Shown here piece by piece: positions 25,212-35,339 of a stretch of DNA of 64,000 bases. The position numbers and the translations under genes are program-made. Numbering within the stretch: position 1 is the first letter of the stretch; each line of letters opens with the position of its first letter. The DNA comes from Pseudobdellovibrionaceae bacterium (GTDB lineage Bacteria > Bdellovibrionota > Bdellovibrionia > Bdellovibrionales > UBA1609). The stretch is taken from the NCBI GenBank assembly GCA_020635075.1, contig JACKAM010000001.1:868001-932000 (forward strand), in the 5' to 3' direction. The notes beneath the pieces are model-generated. The model did not search any database and was not told the DNA's origin. It saw only the letters and a program-made list of their open reading frames with translations.

Positions 25212-25571
25212 ATGATGGGAGCTGTTCACATTGAGATCTTAGACTCTTACTTCCTACACGAAAAGAAGGCGAGTGCAGGGTTTGTTCATCAGTTGGCGGT
25301 GTATTTTTCCGCCCGGGTCCAAGAGAGATTGGTCTTAGCGCGCTCCCTTTTGATCGAAGGACAGAGGGAAAGTGTGGGCGATCATCTCCATGCTCTAAAA
25401 AACGCCTTTCTGAACGTGGGAGCTCTTGACGCTGCGGACGACTGCCAGGAGCTGGAAAACCAGGTGGGGCGCCTGTCCACGGGAGAAATCCTCAGCCGAT
25501 TGAATGGGCTGGAGTGCTCGTCCGTGCAGATCCAGAATGAACTTCGAGACATCATCTCCAGCCGCTCCTAG
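25212..25571 (+). CDS. HPt domain phosphotransfer protein
   Basis: 119 residues. The sequence DHLHALKNAFLNVGALDAAD has the HPt signature HxLK....N.GA, with His60 as the likely phosphorylated residue, inside an all-helical small protein. AAGGAGGTG lies just upstream; the second ATG at 25215 has the better spacing. It is 8 bp after the hybrid kinase, to which it should pass or return phosphate, probably linking to the REC-only protein or the OmpR-type regulator. Its end overlaps the stop of the convergent radical SAM gene by 4 bp. Confidence 0.85.
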   Translation: MMGAVHIEILDSYFLHEKKASAGFVHQLAVYFSARVQERLVLARSLLIEGQRESVGDHLHALKNAFLNVGALDAADDCQELENQVGRLSTGEILSRLNGLECSSVQIQNELRDIISSRS

Positions 25572-26746
25572 GTTGTTGGAGGTGAGGCCTCGCCCGGGCG
25601 ATGGTCACGGGAGGCTAGGGCCCGCTCTCGATAGGATTTGAGATTTCCTAAGAATACCTTGGGCGACTCTAGAAGGGGCGATTTCAGAACCTCTAAAAAC
25701 TGAGTGAACTCGGGGTGATTTTCGTTCCAAATCGACTGCTGAGCAAACTCCTCATCGGACCAGGTCCCCCAATTGGTTACCAGGGAGAAAAACACCTCAT
25801 CCACATATTTTAAGTCCTGGGCCATTTGAATAAAATCAGGGATATCCCTGTAGTTCATCTGTTGCACCACAAAGTTCAAGCTCAACGTGCGGAGCTTTTT
25901 CATCTTACGAAGTGAGGCCAAAAAGCTCAGGTTTCTAAGAAGGTGTTGCCAGGACCCTCCTTTTCTGACTTGTGAATAAACCTCAGGTGTTGCTGCATCA
26001 ACTGAGACAGACACAGAATCAATGAGCTCAGTCACTGGACCCAGCCGTTCCCATGTGGATCTGCTGAGAAGAGTTCCATTGGTGAGAAGAGTGATACGGA
26101 TCTGCGGGCACCATTGTGGATCGAGGTTCTTAAGGAGGTACATAAAGATGGGCGAGGCGAATGGGTCCCCCCCTCCAGAAAACAAAAGGCGAATATAAAA
26201 GTCCGGGGAATACTGTTGCAGTAAAGCAATCAGGTCCTTGGTGATTTTCATCCTCTTATCGTACTCCGGACCTTTCTTCAGACCTGTCTTTTCTGTGCGA
26301 CAGCTCGGGCATGAAAGATTGCAGCTGTAGTCATAGCACAAGGCCATTTCATTGGGTGGAGTTGGAAGGACTGTCTGCTGGTTTTTGATGATGGACTCTA
26401 AATAATCATCGATCTCAGACTTTAAAGGCAGAGAGTTGTTTTGAATGAAGGGGCACTGTTGGTGATCACAATAGTCAAATGAACCATCGTGAATCGACCG
26501 TCGAATATCCTGCATGGTGGGGCTATTCCACAGCTCCATCAGTTCCATATCCTCTAGGCAGCCGCCATAGGTGGGGAGCCAGCTGGGGCAGCAGCAAAAA
26601 CCATGGAGGTACTGATGGATCTCCAGGCGTTCAAAGGGCCTTCGACAAAATCGGCTGCTTAAATCTTTTGCCTTATTGAGAGAGCCTGATAATGTACGAA
26701 GACCGGGGTTTTTCATTCCTACAAGGGTACTAAAGTTGAAGGCCAT
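25568..26746 (-). CDS. Radical SAM protein with N-terminal SPASM-like cysteine region
   Basis: 392 residues. The radical SAM motif CxxxCxxC is CNLSCPSC (Cys142, 146 and 149), followed by LLFSGGGDPFASPIFMYLLK, the GGDP-type SAM-binding strand, and ISVSVDAATPEVY. Before it, residues 50-98 hold CCCPSWLPTYGGC and DYCDHQQC, the kind of cysteine cluster that in SPASM proteins comes after, not before, the barrel. Relatives with this order are often annotated as SPASM/radical SAM proteins and act on peptides or cofactors. No precursor peptide is obvious nearby. It starts 75 bp from the divergent HlyIII gene. Confidence 0.88.
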   Translation of the reverse strand: MAFNFSTLVGMKNPGLRTLSGSLNKAKDLSSRFCRRPFERLEIHQYLHGFCCCPSWLPTYGGCLEDMELMELWNSPTMQDIRRSIHDGSFDYCDHQQCPFIQNNSLPLKSEIDDYLESIIKNQQTVLPTPPNEMALCYDYSCNLSCPSCRTEKTGLKKGPEYDKRMKITKDLIALLQQYSPDFYIRLLFSGGGDPFASPIFMYLLKNLDPQWCPQIRITLLTNGTLLSRSTWERLGPVTELIDSVSVSVDAATPEVYSQVRKGGSWQHLLRNLSFLASLRKMKKLRTLSLNFVVQQMNYRDIPDFIQMAQDLKYVDEVFFSLVTNWGTWSDEEFAQQSIWNENHPEFTQFLEVLKSPLLESPKVFLGNLKSYRERALASRDHRPGEASPPTT

Positions 26747-26821
26747 GAAAAGCTCTTGGTGAGTTTTTGTCTAGGTTGACGCGCAAAGGCGGGCAAGAAA
26801 TTTTCAGGAGGTTGCCGGCTG

Positions 26822-27679
26822 ATGAATATCATTCCCATTCCTGGTTTTAGCGAGCCATTTAGTTGTTGGTCCCACTTGTTGGCAGCCACAGTCGCGGCCG
26901 TTGGCATTTATTTTCTCAGTCGTCGAGGCAAAGGGAGTAAAGGGAGGTTGTTCTCGCTAGGTGTCTTTTCCTTTTCCCTAATCTTTCTTTTTTCCATGAG
27001 CGGGGTGTATCACCTGCTTGAGCCAGGAGGTGTGCCTCGGGCCGTTTTTCAGCGCCTTGACCATGCTGCCATCTGGGTTCTCATTGCGGGGACTTTCACG
27101 CCCATTCATGCGATTTTGTTCCGTGGCCTTTGGCGTTGGGGGATCTTGCTTTTGGTCTGGGTCATTGCCATTACTGGATTGGTTCTTGAAGTGGTGTTCT
27201 TCTCTGAGATTCCAGAATGGCTCACCTTGAGCTTTTATTTGGGATTGGGCTGGATTGGCGTGTTTAGCGGCTGGAAGTTTCGCCGCAGCTTTGGCGACTC
27301 CAGCTCGCGATATCTCCTTTGGGGGGGCTTGCTTTATTCTTTCGGTGCCGTTTTAGAGTTTTTGCGTTGGCCGGTGCTCATTTCCGGGGTGATGGGGCCT
27401 CATGAAGTCTTTCACATCTTTGTCGTGGCGGGCGCGGCCACCCACTGGTATTTTGTCTTTAAGTGGGCGGCCCACCCCATTCGTAACACCATCACCTTTC
27501 ATGTGAAGGTCTTCCCTGGTGAACGTTATTTTGCCCGCGCAGTGGGCGAGAGTTTGAGCCTTGAGGCCTTGTCTCTCGATGGCTTACACGAGAAAATCAA
27601 AAGTCTGGTCCAGGAGAGTTTTCACCAGAGTTTACAGCCACAGATCCACCTCAAGTATTTTCACGAAGAGATTCTGTAG
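26822..27679 (+). CDS. Hemolysin III / PAQR family membrane protein
   Basis: 285 residues with seven hydrophobic segments. Family motifs are FSCWSHLLAATVAAVGIY, SGVYHLLE, QRLDHAAIWVLIAGTFTPIH and GPHEVFHIFVVAGAATHWYF. The histidines in these motifs bind zinc in PAQR proteins. The family name comes from a Bacillus protein; hydrolase activity on membrane lipids is the current view. The last 75 residues (about 215-285) are a soluble extension not usual for the family, with HVKVFPGERYFARAVGESLS. AGGAGG lies 11 bases before the ATG. Confidence 0.88.
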   Translation: MNIIPIPGFSEPFSCWSHLLAATVAAVGIYFLSRRGKGSKGRLFSLGVFSFSLIFLFSMSGVYHLLEPGGVPRAVFQRLDHAAIWVLIAGTFTPIHAILFRGLWRWGILLLVWVIAITGLVLEVVFFSEIPEWLTLSFYLGLGWIGVFSGWKFRRSFGDSSSRYLLWGGLLYSFGAVLEFLRWPVLISGVMGPHEVFHIFVVAGAATHWYFVFKWAAHPIRNTITFHVKVFPGERYFARAVGESLSLEALSLDGLHEKIKSLVQESFHQSLQPQIHLKYFHEEIL

Positions 27680-27723
27680 CTGCGAAAATCTTAACCTGGG
27701 AGATCCGAAGAAAGGTTTCTCCT

Positions 27724-30375
27724 TTAGGCAGCGGAAGATGATGTTTGGCCCTGCCCAGTTTCTTTGGCAATCATCATAACAAAATGGTGATGTGGGTCGT
27801 CACTGTCGACGGACAAAGAGCCCTTGTTGCGGAGGAGGATTTCTCTGGCCACGGAGAGGCCGCCGTAGCCCTCGCCTTCTTCGAGGCCGTGAAGGTCAGG
27901 GTTTTCATTGGTTGTGGACGCGTCTTTGGGCGAGAGGCCTGGACCGCTGCTGCGGATGTGGATGAGGATCTTGTCGGCGGTCTCGCTGGCTGAGATTTCG
28001 ACCCACTTCTCCCTTTCATCAGCGATCCTTTTGAAGCTATCGTTGATAAGAGTGTAAAGTGCATGGCTGAGACCCATTTCGTTGCCAAAGGCCACCAGTT
28101 CCTGTGGGTCGGGTAAAATGCGTAATTCCACGCACTGGGCTTTGGCCTTTTCTTCAATCAGGGAGCCGGTTTCAGCGAGAAGTTGATTAATGGTAAAGGG
28201 GGTAAACTCCGTGTTGTTGATGCCAAGGGCCAGGCGCCTCATATTGGTTGTAATCCGTGAGATCCGCTCGGCCACGTTGATGATGGTGTCTAGGTGTTTA
28301 AATAGCAAAGTCTCGTCCAGCTTCCCTTTTTCGAAGGCACGCTTGATCAGGTCTGCCCCAAGAATTATAGCTCCTAAGGGTGAGTTGATCTCATGGGCAA
28401 TTTGACCGGCGAGTTCGGCGACAGAGGAAAAGCGAGCCGAGGTGTGGAGTTCTTGTTCCGCCCTCTTGAGTTCGGTCACATCAAATCCATAGATATTAAT
28501 ATGACCGGTTTCAGCCAAATAGGTGTGTAGAAACCTTTGGGTTCGTCTATTTTGAGTGACCTCGCACTCGAAGGAATTTCCAAGCAAAGCGACTTGAACC
28601 AGCTGATTGGGTGTTATGCCCGAGCATACCTCTGTCCAGTACCTCCCGTTGAGATCAGACTCGTCAAAAAACCGGGACGCGGCTGGGTTAAATACTTCAA
28701 TTTTGCCATTCCTATCGAGCCGCAAGACGGGAGATGGGTTGAGGCGAGGGAATTTCGCCATTTCGTCCAGCTCCCGTTGTGCATCCATGAGATCAGCAAT
28801 GATTTTTGATTGTCGCGCATCGCGAGCGGACAGCACATAGCCGAGGATGGATTGGCCTTCGCCTTTTAAAAGAGTACCAGTCAAGAAGACGGGGATGTGG
28901 GCGCCGCTTTTGGTAGTTAGATAGGTTTCATGGTCGCGCAGTTTGCCTGACGCAATTAAGCTCTGCATTTGCTTGAAGTCATCGCAGTCGGGTAGGGTCT
29001 TGTTGTCGCGAAATAGGCGACTGGCCTTTTCGCCCAATAACTCCTTGCGGTCATAGCCCAAGATCTCCAAGGCGGGGTCGTTGACTCGCCCCAGGCGGGA
29101 GGCACTGTCAAACACTAAAAGAGTTTCCCCAAGGGAGTTGATGGTGGCCCGGATGTATTCGTTTTGCCGATGGAGATCAATTTGGCTCTGCTCGATTCTG
29201 GCAGAGAGTTGAACGATGCCAAGCAAAAGCTCATTGAGCTCCTCCTGGTGAGAGTCGTTGGAATTCGCCTGCTCCTCCTGGGAGGAGTTCTCTTCATCAG
29301 TGTTCACGAGCTTTCTTAACGTCACCAGGGCAGCCCGGGTAGGTGAAAGAATACTCAACACAACTTGGTGACTCAGGTAGAGGATGATAATGCCGCCAGC
29401 GATGACAAACAGCAATGAGAGCAAAAGATTTCGGTAGGCCCGCCAAGTGGCCCAGGACAACTCACGGCGGATATGGTCAGCGAGCCTGGCTTCAATGCTG
29501 CGGATACCGTTGATTCTGGTGGTGCTCAACAGGATCCACTTGCGAGCGGAGATTTGTGATTGGGAGGAAAAGTTGTCATGGATCATTCGGTCGCGCAAGG
29601 CTAGAAAGGTCTGTGTTTCAGGTGCGACCACCACTTTGGTGTATTGCCCTTGAAGGTCCCAGCTCATAAACTGAGAGGAATCTTTGATGGAATCCTCGTA
29701 AGTCCTTTGTGCTCCCACAAGCTCAGTCCACTGGCGGACGTGTCGTGTCTGAGGAGAGCGGGAGGTGAGGAGTTGATTGACCAAGGCTCGCTCTTTACCA
29801 GCCACTTCCTTGAGATTGAGCAAGAGGGAGTAAGTGTGAAGCAAATGATTGATCTTGGAATTGGTTGAGTGACTGGCCGCCTCGCCGATGACATGAAGGA
29901 GGAGGGTGTTGCAGCTCGAATAAAACGCATAAACTTCGTCAAAGGACAATTCGTTCAGGTCAATTCTTGCCCGCACCCCGGCCAGGGTATCGAATAGGGC
30001 CATCACCGCCCGGGTTTCTTCCTGCAGGTGAGAGCTGGTCATTTTGGACTTCTTGGCGACGCGTTTGAGATCTTCGATGAGTTTGTCCGTCTGTTTCCGC
30101 TGATCTTTGAGTTCCGAGCCAAACAGCTCGCCTTGAGAGCCGACATAGGCCGAAGAGTAACCCCGTTCTTTTTGCAGTTCATGGATGATGGAGCTAAAGC
30201 CAATGGTGAATTCAATGTCTTGATTTAGGGCGTCCATCTCCAATGCCGTGGAAATGTTGACCGCCACCTTTTCCGTGGCCAAGTAGGTCATGGCTAAGAC
30301 AGGCAAGGCCATGGCAGCCATTAGCCGCCAGAGCAAAGGAGCGCTGTAAAGCTTGTCCTGAAAGGCTTTGATCAT
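27724..30375 (-). CDS. NIT-domain (nitrate/nitrite-sensing type) sensor histidine kinase
   Basis: 883 residues. First membrane segment about 17-35, then a periplasmic NIT domain (about 55-300) with the family hallmarks HELQKERGYSSAYVGSQG and LKEVAGKERALVNQLLTS, second membrane segment about 315-337, then two PAS domains (about 395-520 and 530-635), HisKA with the H box ELAGQIAHEINSPLGAIILG, and a C-terminal HATPase. The ATPase part is degenerate: the G1 Asp is replaced (IRSSGPGLSP) and the G2 box reads GEGYGGLSVAREIL. NIT domains sense nitrate or nitrite. It is transcribed away from the nitrate reductase operon, sharing a 400-bp control region, which strongly suggests a nitrate signal; no response regulator is adjacent. 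Confidence 0.9.
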   Translation of the reverse strand: MIKAFQDKLYSAPLLWRLMAAMALPVLAMTYLATEKVAVNISTALEMDALNQDIEFTIGFSSIIHELQKERGYSSAYVGSQGELFGSELKDQRKQTDKLIEDLKRVAKKSKMTSSHLQEETRAVMALFDTLAGVRARIDLNELSFDEVYAFYSSCNTLLLHVIGEAASHSTNSKINHLLHTYSLLLNLKEVAGKERALVNQLLTSRSPQTRHVRQWTELVGAQRTYEDSIKDSSQFMSWDLQGQYTKVVVAPETQTFLALRDRMIHDNFSSQSQISARKWILLSTTRINGIRSIEARLADHIRRELSWATWRAYRNLLLSLLFVIAGGIIILYLSHQVVLSILSPTRAALVTLRKLVNTDEENSSQEEQANSNDSHQEELNELLLGIVQLSARIEQSQIDLHRQNEYIRATINSLGETLLVFDSASRLGRVNDPALEILGYDRKELLGEKASRLFRDNKTLPDCDDFKQMQSLIASGKLRDHETYLTTKSGAHIPVFLTGTLLKGEGQSILGYVLSARDARQSKIIADLMDAQRELDEMAKFPRLNPSPVLRLDRNGKIEVFNPAASRFFDESDLNGRYWTEVCSGITPNQLVQVALLGNSFECEVTQNRRTQRFLHTYLAETGHINIYGFDVTELKRAEQELHTSARFSSVAELAGQIAHEINSPLGAIILGADLIKRAFEKGKLDETLLFKHLDTIINVAERISRITTNMRRLALGINNTEFTPFTINQLLAETGSLIEEKAKAQCVELRILPDPQELVAFGNEMGLSHALYTLINDSFKRIADEREKWVEISASETADKILIHIRSSGPGLSPKDASTTNENPDLHGLEEGEGYGGLSVAREILLRNKGSLSVDSDDPHHHFVMMIAKETGQGQTSSSAA

Positions 30376-30775
30376 CGGCGCTGAAAACCTTCCTAAAAAT
30401 GGGGCATCTGCCAGGAATTATTCGGAGTTTTTTGGCTTTTGGCTGAGTTATCGGGTCACAATTTCCCAAAAGAACGCTTTGCGTAATCAATTCACAGGGT
30501 TTTGCCTACGGAATTCATCCCCTTCCCAAAAGTCTGGCTAGCCATTGACAGACTCTGACCGAAATCACCCATTCTCGCTAAGCCTTTGTAGTCTTTGGTT
30601 TCCCGATGAGTAACGCATAGCAATGAAAGCAAGCGCTTCATTTGTGTTCATTATGTTTGGCATAAACCTGATTTAGATCAGGTTTTCACCTGATGCACTT
30701 AATGGAAGCCAATTGAGAACCGCCGTACCCTCACTCTATTGTGATCACTACCTAATATTGAAAGGTAAGCAAACT
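30376..30775. promoter_or_regulatory. Divergent control region of the nitrate reductase island
   Basis: 400 bp between the kinase start and the cytochrome start without a convincing gene. It contains the FNR-type palindrome at 30664-30685 and an imperfect palindrome AATGAAAGC-AA-GCGCTTCATT at 30622-30642. Both strands must hold promoters here, but no near-consensus -10/-35 pair is obvious, which is common for activator-dependent promoters. Confidence 0.6.
30664..30685. promoter_or_regulatory. FNR/CRP-type operator candidate
   Basis: AAACCTGAT-TTAG-ATCAGGTTT is a perfect 9-bp inverted repeat with a 4-bp spacer. The core CTGAT-N4-ATCAG differs from the FNR consensus TTGAT-N4-ATCAA only at the outer base of each half. 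It is centred about 100 bp before the first gene of the operon, whose last neighbour encodes an FNR-like protein. Confidence 0.75.
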
Positions 30776-31642
30776 ATGCAGGGTCTTTTTAAACAAACAA
30801 CAGTGATGAAGATATTGGTGGCAGCCTCTTCGCTGCTTTTACTTTCTCAAGTGAGTCATGCCAATCCCGAAGGGGGTGAACTCTTTAAAGCAAAATGTGC
30901 CATGTGCCACAACATTGGTAAAGGCCGCTTGGTAGGCCCGGATTTGGCCGGTGTTGGCGAAAAACGCAGCGAGGCCTGGTTACTTGGATTTATTAAGTCG
31001 CCACAATCCATGGTCAACAAGGGTGATGCGGATGCCAAGGCTCTGGTGGCAGAATTCCAAATGGTCATGCCCAACCAGGATGTGACGGACGCTCAGATAA
31101 AAGCGATTTTGGCCTATGTCGCAAGCGAAGGTTCAGCGGGTGGAGGTGACACCGCCGCTACTGAAGAGACCCAGGCTGCGCCTAGCGAGTTCACTGAGGA
31201 GCAAATTGCCCACGGGCGTGAGCTGTTCACGGGCGTTAAACGCTTTGAGCAAGGCGGAGCCGCTTGCTTGTCTTGCCACAATGTCACCGACGGAGAGAGC
31301 TTTACTGGCGGATCCTTGGCTGTCGATCTCACAGGCGCTTACGACCGATTGAGTGAAGCTGGAGTTAAAGGGATATTGGGAAGCATTCCTTTTCCGGCGA
31401 TGAAGGCCGCCTATCAAGGTCGTGGGTTCTCGGATGAAGAGGTCACAGCGATTATGGCCTTCCTCAAAGACGTAAGTTCCAAAGGCCAGAGCGAAGCCAC
31501 CATCAATTACGGACCGAAGCTCTTCGGATTCGGCGTTGTGGGTTTCATCGTTTTTGCGATCTTCTTCTCTTTGATCTGGGCCGGACGCAAGAAGGAGTCA
31601 GTGAACAAGGAACTTTTCGACCGTCAAATTCGGTCCCGTTAA
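30776..31642 (+). CDS. Membrane-anchored diheme cytochrome c of the nar operon
   Basis: 288 residues from ATG 30776, about ten bases after AAAGGT. Signal peptide at about 10-29 ending SHA. Two c-type heme sites: CAMCH (41-45) and CLSCH (164-168), in two cytochrome domains joined by an Ala/Gly/Thr-rich linker (about 118-138). Possible axial Met ligands are in MVMPNQDVTD and PFPAMKAAYQ. A C-terminal membrane helix (about 240-265, GFGVVGFIVFAIFFSLIWAG) anchors it with a basic tail inside. It should carry electrons in the periplasm, either to the quinone/NarI level or to another reductase. A cytochrome c as first gene of a nar operon recalls narC of Thermus. Confidence 0.9.
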   Translation: MQGLFKQTTVMKILVAASSLLLLSQVSHANPEGGELFKAKCAMCHNIGKGRLVGPDLAGVGEKRSEAWLLGFIKSPQSMVNKGDADAKALVAEFQMVMPNQDVTDAQIKAILAYVASEGSAGGGDTAATEETQAAPSEFTEEQIAHGRELFTGVKRFEQGGAACLSCHNVTDGESFTGGSLAVDLTGAYDRLSEAGVKGILGSIPFPAMKAAYQGRGFSDEEVTAIMAFLKDVSSKGQSEATINYGPKLFGFGVVGFIVFAIFFSLIWAGRKKESVNKELFDRQIRSR

Positions 31643-31683
31643 TGATTGGTTTTGGAATTAACAACTAAGTAAGGGAAAGCAGT

Positions 31684-34600
31684 ATGAGCTGGATTAAAGA
31701 TATCATTTCACCAGAGACGCGTAAGTGGGAAGAGTTTTACCGTAACCGATTCCAACATGATCGGATTGTGCGTAGTACTCATGGTGTGAACTGCACAGGC
31801 GGTTGTTCCTGGCAGATCCACGTAAAAGACGGAATTGTGGTGTGGGAAACTCAGCAGTTGGACTACCCTCTGCTTGAGGGTGATTTGCCTCCCTATGAGC
31901 CTCGTGGATGTCAGCGGGGAATTTCATTCTCCTGGTACCTCTACAGTCCTCTGCGAATTAAGTACCCCTTGATTCGTGGCGCCCTCATCGATGCTTTCCG
32001 CGAAGAGAAGAGCAAGTGCGGCGGTGACCCCCTCAAGGCATGGGAATCCCTGCAGGCCAACAAAGAAAAGCGCAAAAAGTACCAGAACGCCCGTGGTAAG
32101 GGTGGATTCCGCCGCGCCCATTGGGACGAAGTTCTGGAACTGATGGCTGTGGCCAACATCTACACCGCGCAAAAGTACGGTCCTGACCGGGTAACGGGAT
32201 TTTCTCCCATTCCTGCCATGTCCATGCTCAGCTACGCAGCTGGTGGCCGCTTCCTCCAGTTGTTTGGTGGAATCAACCTGAGCTTCTACGACTGGTACTG
32301 CGATTTGCCCACCGCTTTCCCTGAAATCTGGGGCGAGCAGACTGACGTGTGTGAAAGTGCCGACTGGTACAACGCCAAGATGATTGCCGACATGGGCGCT
32401 TGTTTGAACATGACAAGAACTCCTGATTGTCACTTCTTTGCCGAAAGCCGTCACAATGGGACCAAGGCTGTGGTCTTCTCTCCTGACTTCAGTCAGGTGT
32501 GTAAGTACGCAGATCAGTGGGTTCCTCTTCATGCCGGTAGTGATGGTGCCTTCTGGATGGCCGTCACCCATGTGATTTTGAAAGAGTACCACCACGAGAA
32601 GAAATCCGAGTACTTCACTGAATATGTGAAGAAGTACACAGACAGCCCCTTCCTGGTGAAACTTGAAAAGCAAGGCGAGCACTATGTTCCTGGCCGCATG
32701 ATTCGCGCCAATGAAATTGCCCAATATAAGGATGTGGAAAACGGAGACTGGAAATTCCTCAACATAGACGAGGCCACCGGTAACTTCGTGATCCCTAAAG
32801 GCTCTGGCGGAGACCGCTGGGCCTCCAAAAAGGGCAACTGGAACATGAAGTTCGAGAACTCGGCCGACGACAAGCCTTATAACCCGGTGCTGACATTTAT
32901 TGATAAGCACGACGACGTCCTTCAGACGGAGTTTATTGAGTACGGTTTGGATCGTCAGGACAAGCGTGGCGTTCCGGTTCGTTACATCGACACCGTTAAC
33001 GGTAAAGTGCCTGTGACCACCGTGTTCGACCTGTGTATGGGTCAGTATGGTGTGAGCCGTGGCCTTGCCGGTACTTATCCCAAAGACTACACCGACAAGA
33101 ACGCCGCTTACACTCCCGCCTGGCAGGAGATCTTCACCGGTATTGATTCAGAAACCGTGTTGCAGTTCGCTCGTGAGTGGGCTGACACAGCTGAGATCAC
33201 CAAAGGTAAGTGTATGATCATCGTCGGTGCGGCGATCAATCACTGGTATCATGGGAACCTCATGTACCGCGCAGGAGCCATGGCTCTGATGCTGACTGGT
33301 TGTGTGGGTGTCAATGGTGGTGGTCTTAACCACTACGTGGGTCAGGAAAAGCTGGCGCCCCAGGACTCTTGGGGAACAATTGCCTTCGGTAAGGACTGGC
33401 AGGGGGCGATTCGCCTTCAGCAAGCTCCTCTCTGGCACTATATCAACACTTCTCAGTACCGCTATGATGGACAGTTCTCTAAGTACAACACTGTACCTAA
33501 GAATGATCTGACCGCCATGCACACCGCCGACACCATTTTTAAGTCGGTGCGCATGGGCTGGATGCCTTTTTATCCTCAGTTTAAGCAAAACACTCTTGAA
33601 CTGAGTAAAGAGGCCGAAAGCAATGGCGCCAAGGATGATGAGGCCATCAAGAAGTACGTTCTTGATAAACTGAAGTCGAAAAAGCTTGAGTACTGCGTGG
33701 GCGATCCCGAAGCCGAAGAGAGCTTCCCTCGCGTATGGTACATCTGGCGTGGTAATGCCATTATTGGAAGTATGAAGGGTCAGGAATACTGCTTGAAGCA
33801 CTACCTGGGCACTCATCACAACTCCATCGCCGTGGATGCAGAAGAGCACACCAAAGAAGTGAAGTGGCATGAGCAGGCACCTACTGGTAAGATGGACCTA
33901 GTTGTGGATCTGAACTTCCGTATGGATTCTTCAGCCCTGTACTCGGACATCGTTCTTCCAGCTGCCAGCTGGTACGAAAAGGCCGACTTGAACAGTACGG
34001 ATCTGCACTCCTTCATCCACCCGCTGTCGCGTGCGATTGCGCCGGTGTGGGAAGCCAAGAATGACTGGGATATCTTTAAGTGTTTGGCAAAGGCCACCAG
34101 CGAAATGGCCGAGAAGTACATGACCGGTACCTATAAGGACATCGTTTGTGTGCCCATCCAGCACGACACGGCTGGTGAGATCAGCCAAAAGGATATCAAA
34201 GATTGGTACCTGGGTGAGTGTGAGGCCATTCCGGGTAAGACCATGCACAACATTGCCGTGGTCCCCAGGGATTACACCAAGCTCTACGATAAGTTTATCG
34301 CCCTAGGTGAAAATATCAAAACCAAAGGCTTGGGCGCACACGGTAACCACTATATGTGTGAAGATGCCTACGATGAAATGGTGGTCTCTAACCACTTCCC
34401 CGTTGAGCGCATGGACGGCAAGGTCTATCCCTCATTGAAGGAAGATGAGTCTGCGGCCAACGCGGTTCTTCATCTGTCGAGTTTGACCAACGGAAAACTC
34501 AACGTCCGCGCCTACCAAGAAGCTGAAACCCGCACGGGGATGCCGCTGATTGATCTGGCAAAGGGCAGTGAGGATTTCCGCGTCACTTATAAGGATCTTC

Positions 34601-35301
34601 AAGCTCAGCCCCGCCGTTACAACACATCCCCCCTGTGGTCAGGTGTGATGACGGATGGCAGAGCTTATGCTCCTTACACCTATAACACGGAGAAGATGGT
34701 GCCGTGGCGGACCTTGACCGGTCGTCAGCACTTCTATCTGGACCACGAGATGTATCTTGCTTACGGTGAGCACCTGCCCACTTACAAGCCATCTCCTAAA
34801 CCAGAGCTTTATGGTGACCTCAAGGAAACTGTAAAAGAGGGAGCGGCGCGAATTCTTAACTGTTTGACTCCTCATGGTAAGTGGCACATCCACTCCACCT
34901 ACATGGAAAACCACCGCATGTTGACCTTGTCTCGCGGTTGTGAGCCCTGCTGGATGAGTGAGATTGACGCCAAAGAGATGGGCATTAACGACAACGACTG
35001 GGTGGAGGTCTATAACGACCACGGTGTGTACTGTACACGAGCTTGTGTCAGTGCGCGGATCCCCAAAGGTGTTTGTATTGTCTATCACGTGCCTGAGAGA
35101 ACGACAGGTATCCCGCGCACCCAGGTTCGCGGCGGCAAGCGAGGCGGAGGACACAATAGTTTCACCCGCATTCACTTGAAGCCGAGCTTCCTGGCCGGAG
35201 GTTATGGGCAGTTTAGCTACCACTTTAACTATTGGGGCCCGATTGCACCTAACCGCGATACTCACGTGACGATTAAGAAAATGGATCAAGTCATTTTTTA
35301 A
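31684..35301 (+). CDS. narG: Respiratory nitrate reductase, catalytic alpha subunit
   Basis: 1205 residues, close to E. coli NarG (about 1247). It reduces nitrate to nitrite at a bis-molybdopterin-guanine-dinucleotide molybdenum centre. The N-terminus has the FS0 cluster ligands His33, Cys37, Cys41 and Cys76 in [13 protein letters not shown] and [34 protein letters not shown] and [11 protein letters not shown] (Asp203, equivalent by alignment to the Mo ligand) are canonical. There is no twin-arginine export signal; the RSTHGVN remnant motif typical of cytoplasm-facing NarG is present instead. It is 41 bp after the cytochrome gene and 38 bp before narH. Confidence 0.98.
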   Translation: MSWIKDIISPETRKWEEFYRNRFQHDRIVRSTHGVNCTGGCSWQIHVKDGIVVWETQQLDYPLLEGDLPPYEPRGCQRGISFSWYLYSPLRIKYPLIRGALIDAFREEKSKCGGDPLKAWESLQANKEKRKKYQNARGKGGFRRAHWDEVLELMAVANIYTAQKYGPDRVTGFSPIPAMSMLSYAAGGRFLQLFGGINLSFYDWYCDLPTAFPEIWGEQTDVCESADWYNAKMIADMGACLNMTRTPDCHFFAESRHNGTKAVVFSPDFSQVCKYADQWVPLHAGSDGAFWMAVTHVILKEYHHEKKSEYFTEYVKKYTDSPFLVKLEKQGEHYVPGRMIRANEIAQYKDVENGDWKFLNIDEATGNFVIPKGSGGDRWASKKGNWNMKFENSADDKPYNPVLTFIDKHDDVLQTEFIEYGLDRQDKRGVPVRYIDTVNGKVPVTTVFDLCMGQYGVSRGLAGTYPKDYTDKNAAYTPAWQEIFTGIDSETVLQFAREWADTAEITKGKCMIIVGAAINHWYHGNLMYRAGAMALMLTGCVGVNGGGLNHYVGQEKLAPQDSWGTIAFGKDWQGAIRLQQAPLWHYINTSQYRYDGQFSKYNTVPKNDLTAMHTADTIFKSVRMGWMPFYPQFKQNTLELSKEAESNGAKDDEAIKKYVLDKLKSKKLEYCVGDPEAEESFPRVWYIWRGNAIIGSMKGQEYCLKHYLGTHHNSIAVDAEEHTKEVKWHEQAPTGKMDLVVDLNFRMDSSALYSDIVLPAASWYEKADLNSTDLHSFIHPLSRAIAPVWEAKNDWDIFKCLAKATSEMAEKYMTGTYKDIVCVPIQHDTAGEISQKDIKDWYLGECEAIPGKTMHNIAVVPRDYTKLYDKFIALGENIKTKGLGAHGNHYMCEDAYDEMVVSNHFPVERMDGKVYPSLKEDESAANAVLHLSSLTNGKLNVRAYQEAETRTGMPLIDLAKGSEDFRVTYKDLQAQPRRYNTSPLWSGVMTDGRAYAPYTYNTEKMVPWRTLTGRQHFYLDHEMYLAYGEHLPTYKPSPKPELYGDLKETVKEGAARILNCLTPHGKWHIHSTYMENHRMLTLSRGCEPCWMSEIDAKEMGINDNDWVEVYNDHGVYCTRACVSARIPKGVCIVYHVPERTTGIPRTQVRGGKRGGGHNSFTRIHLKPSFLAGGYGQFSYHFNYWGPIAPNRDTHVTIKKMDQVIF

Positions 35302-35339
35302 GGCAACTTGGCGAACTTGGTTAATGAGAGGAAATAAAA

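Noticed and set aside
31924..32910. A 328-codon open frame on the minus strand inside narG
   Set aside because: It lies wholly opposite a highly conserved narG and has the Val/His/Leu-rich make-up of antisense frames. It is a by-product of the coding strand.
33148..33870. A 240-codon minus-strand frame inside narG
   Set aside because: It is the same kind of antisense shadow, with no ribosome site and no recognisable motif.
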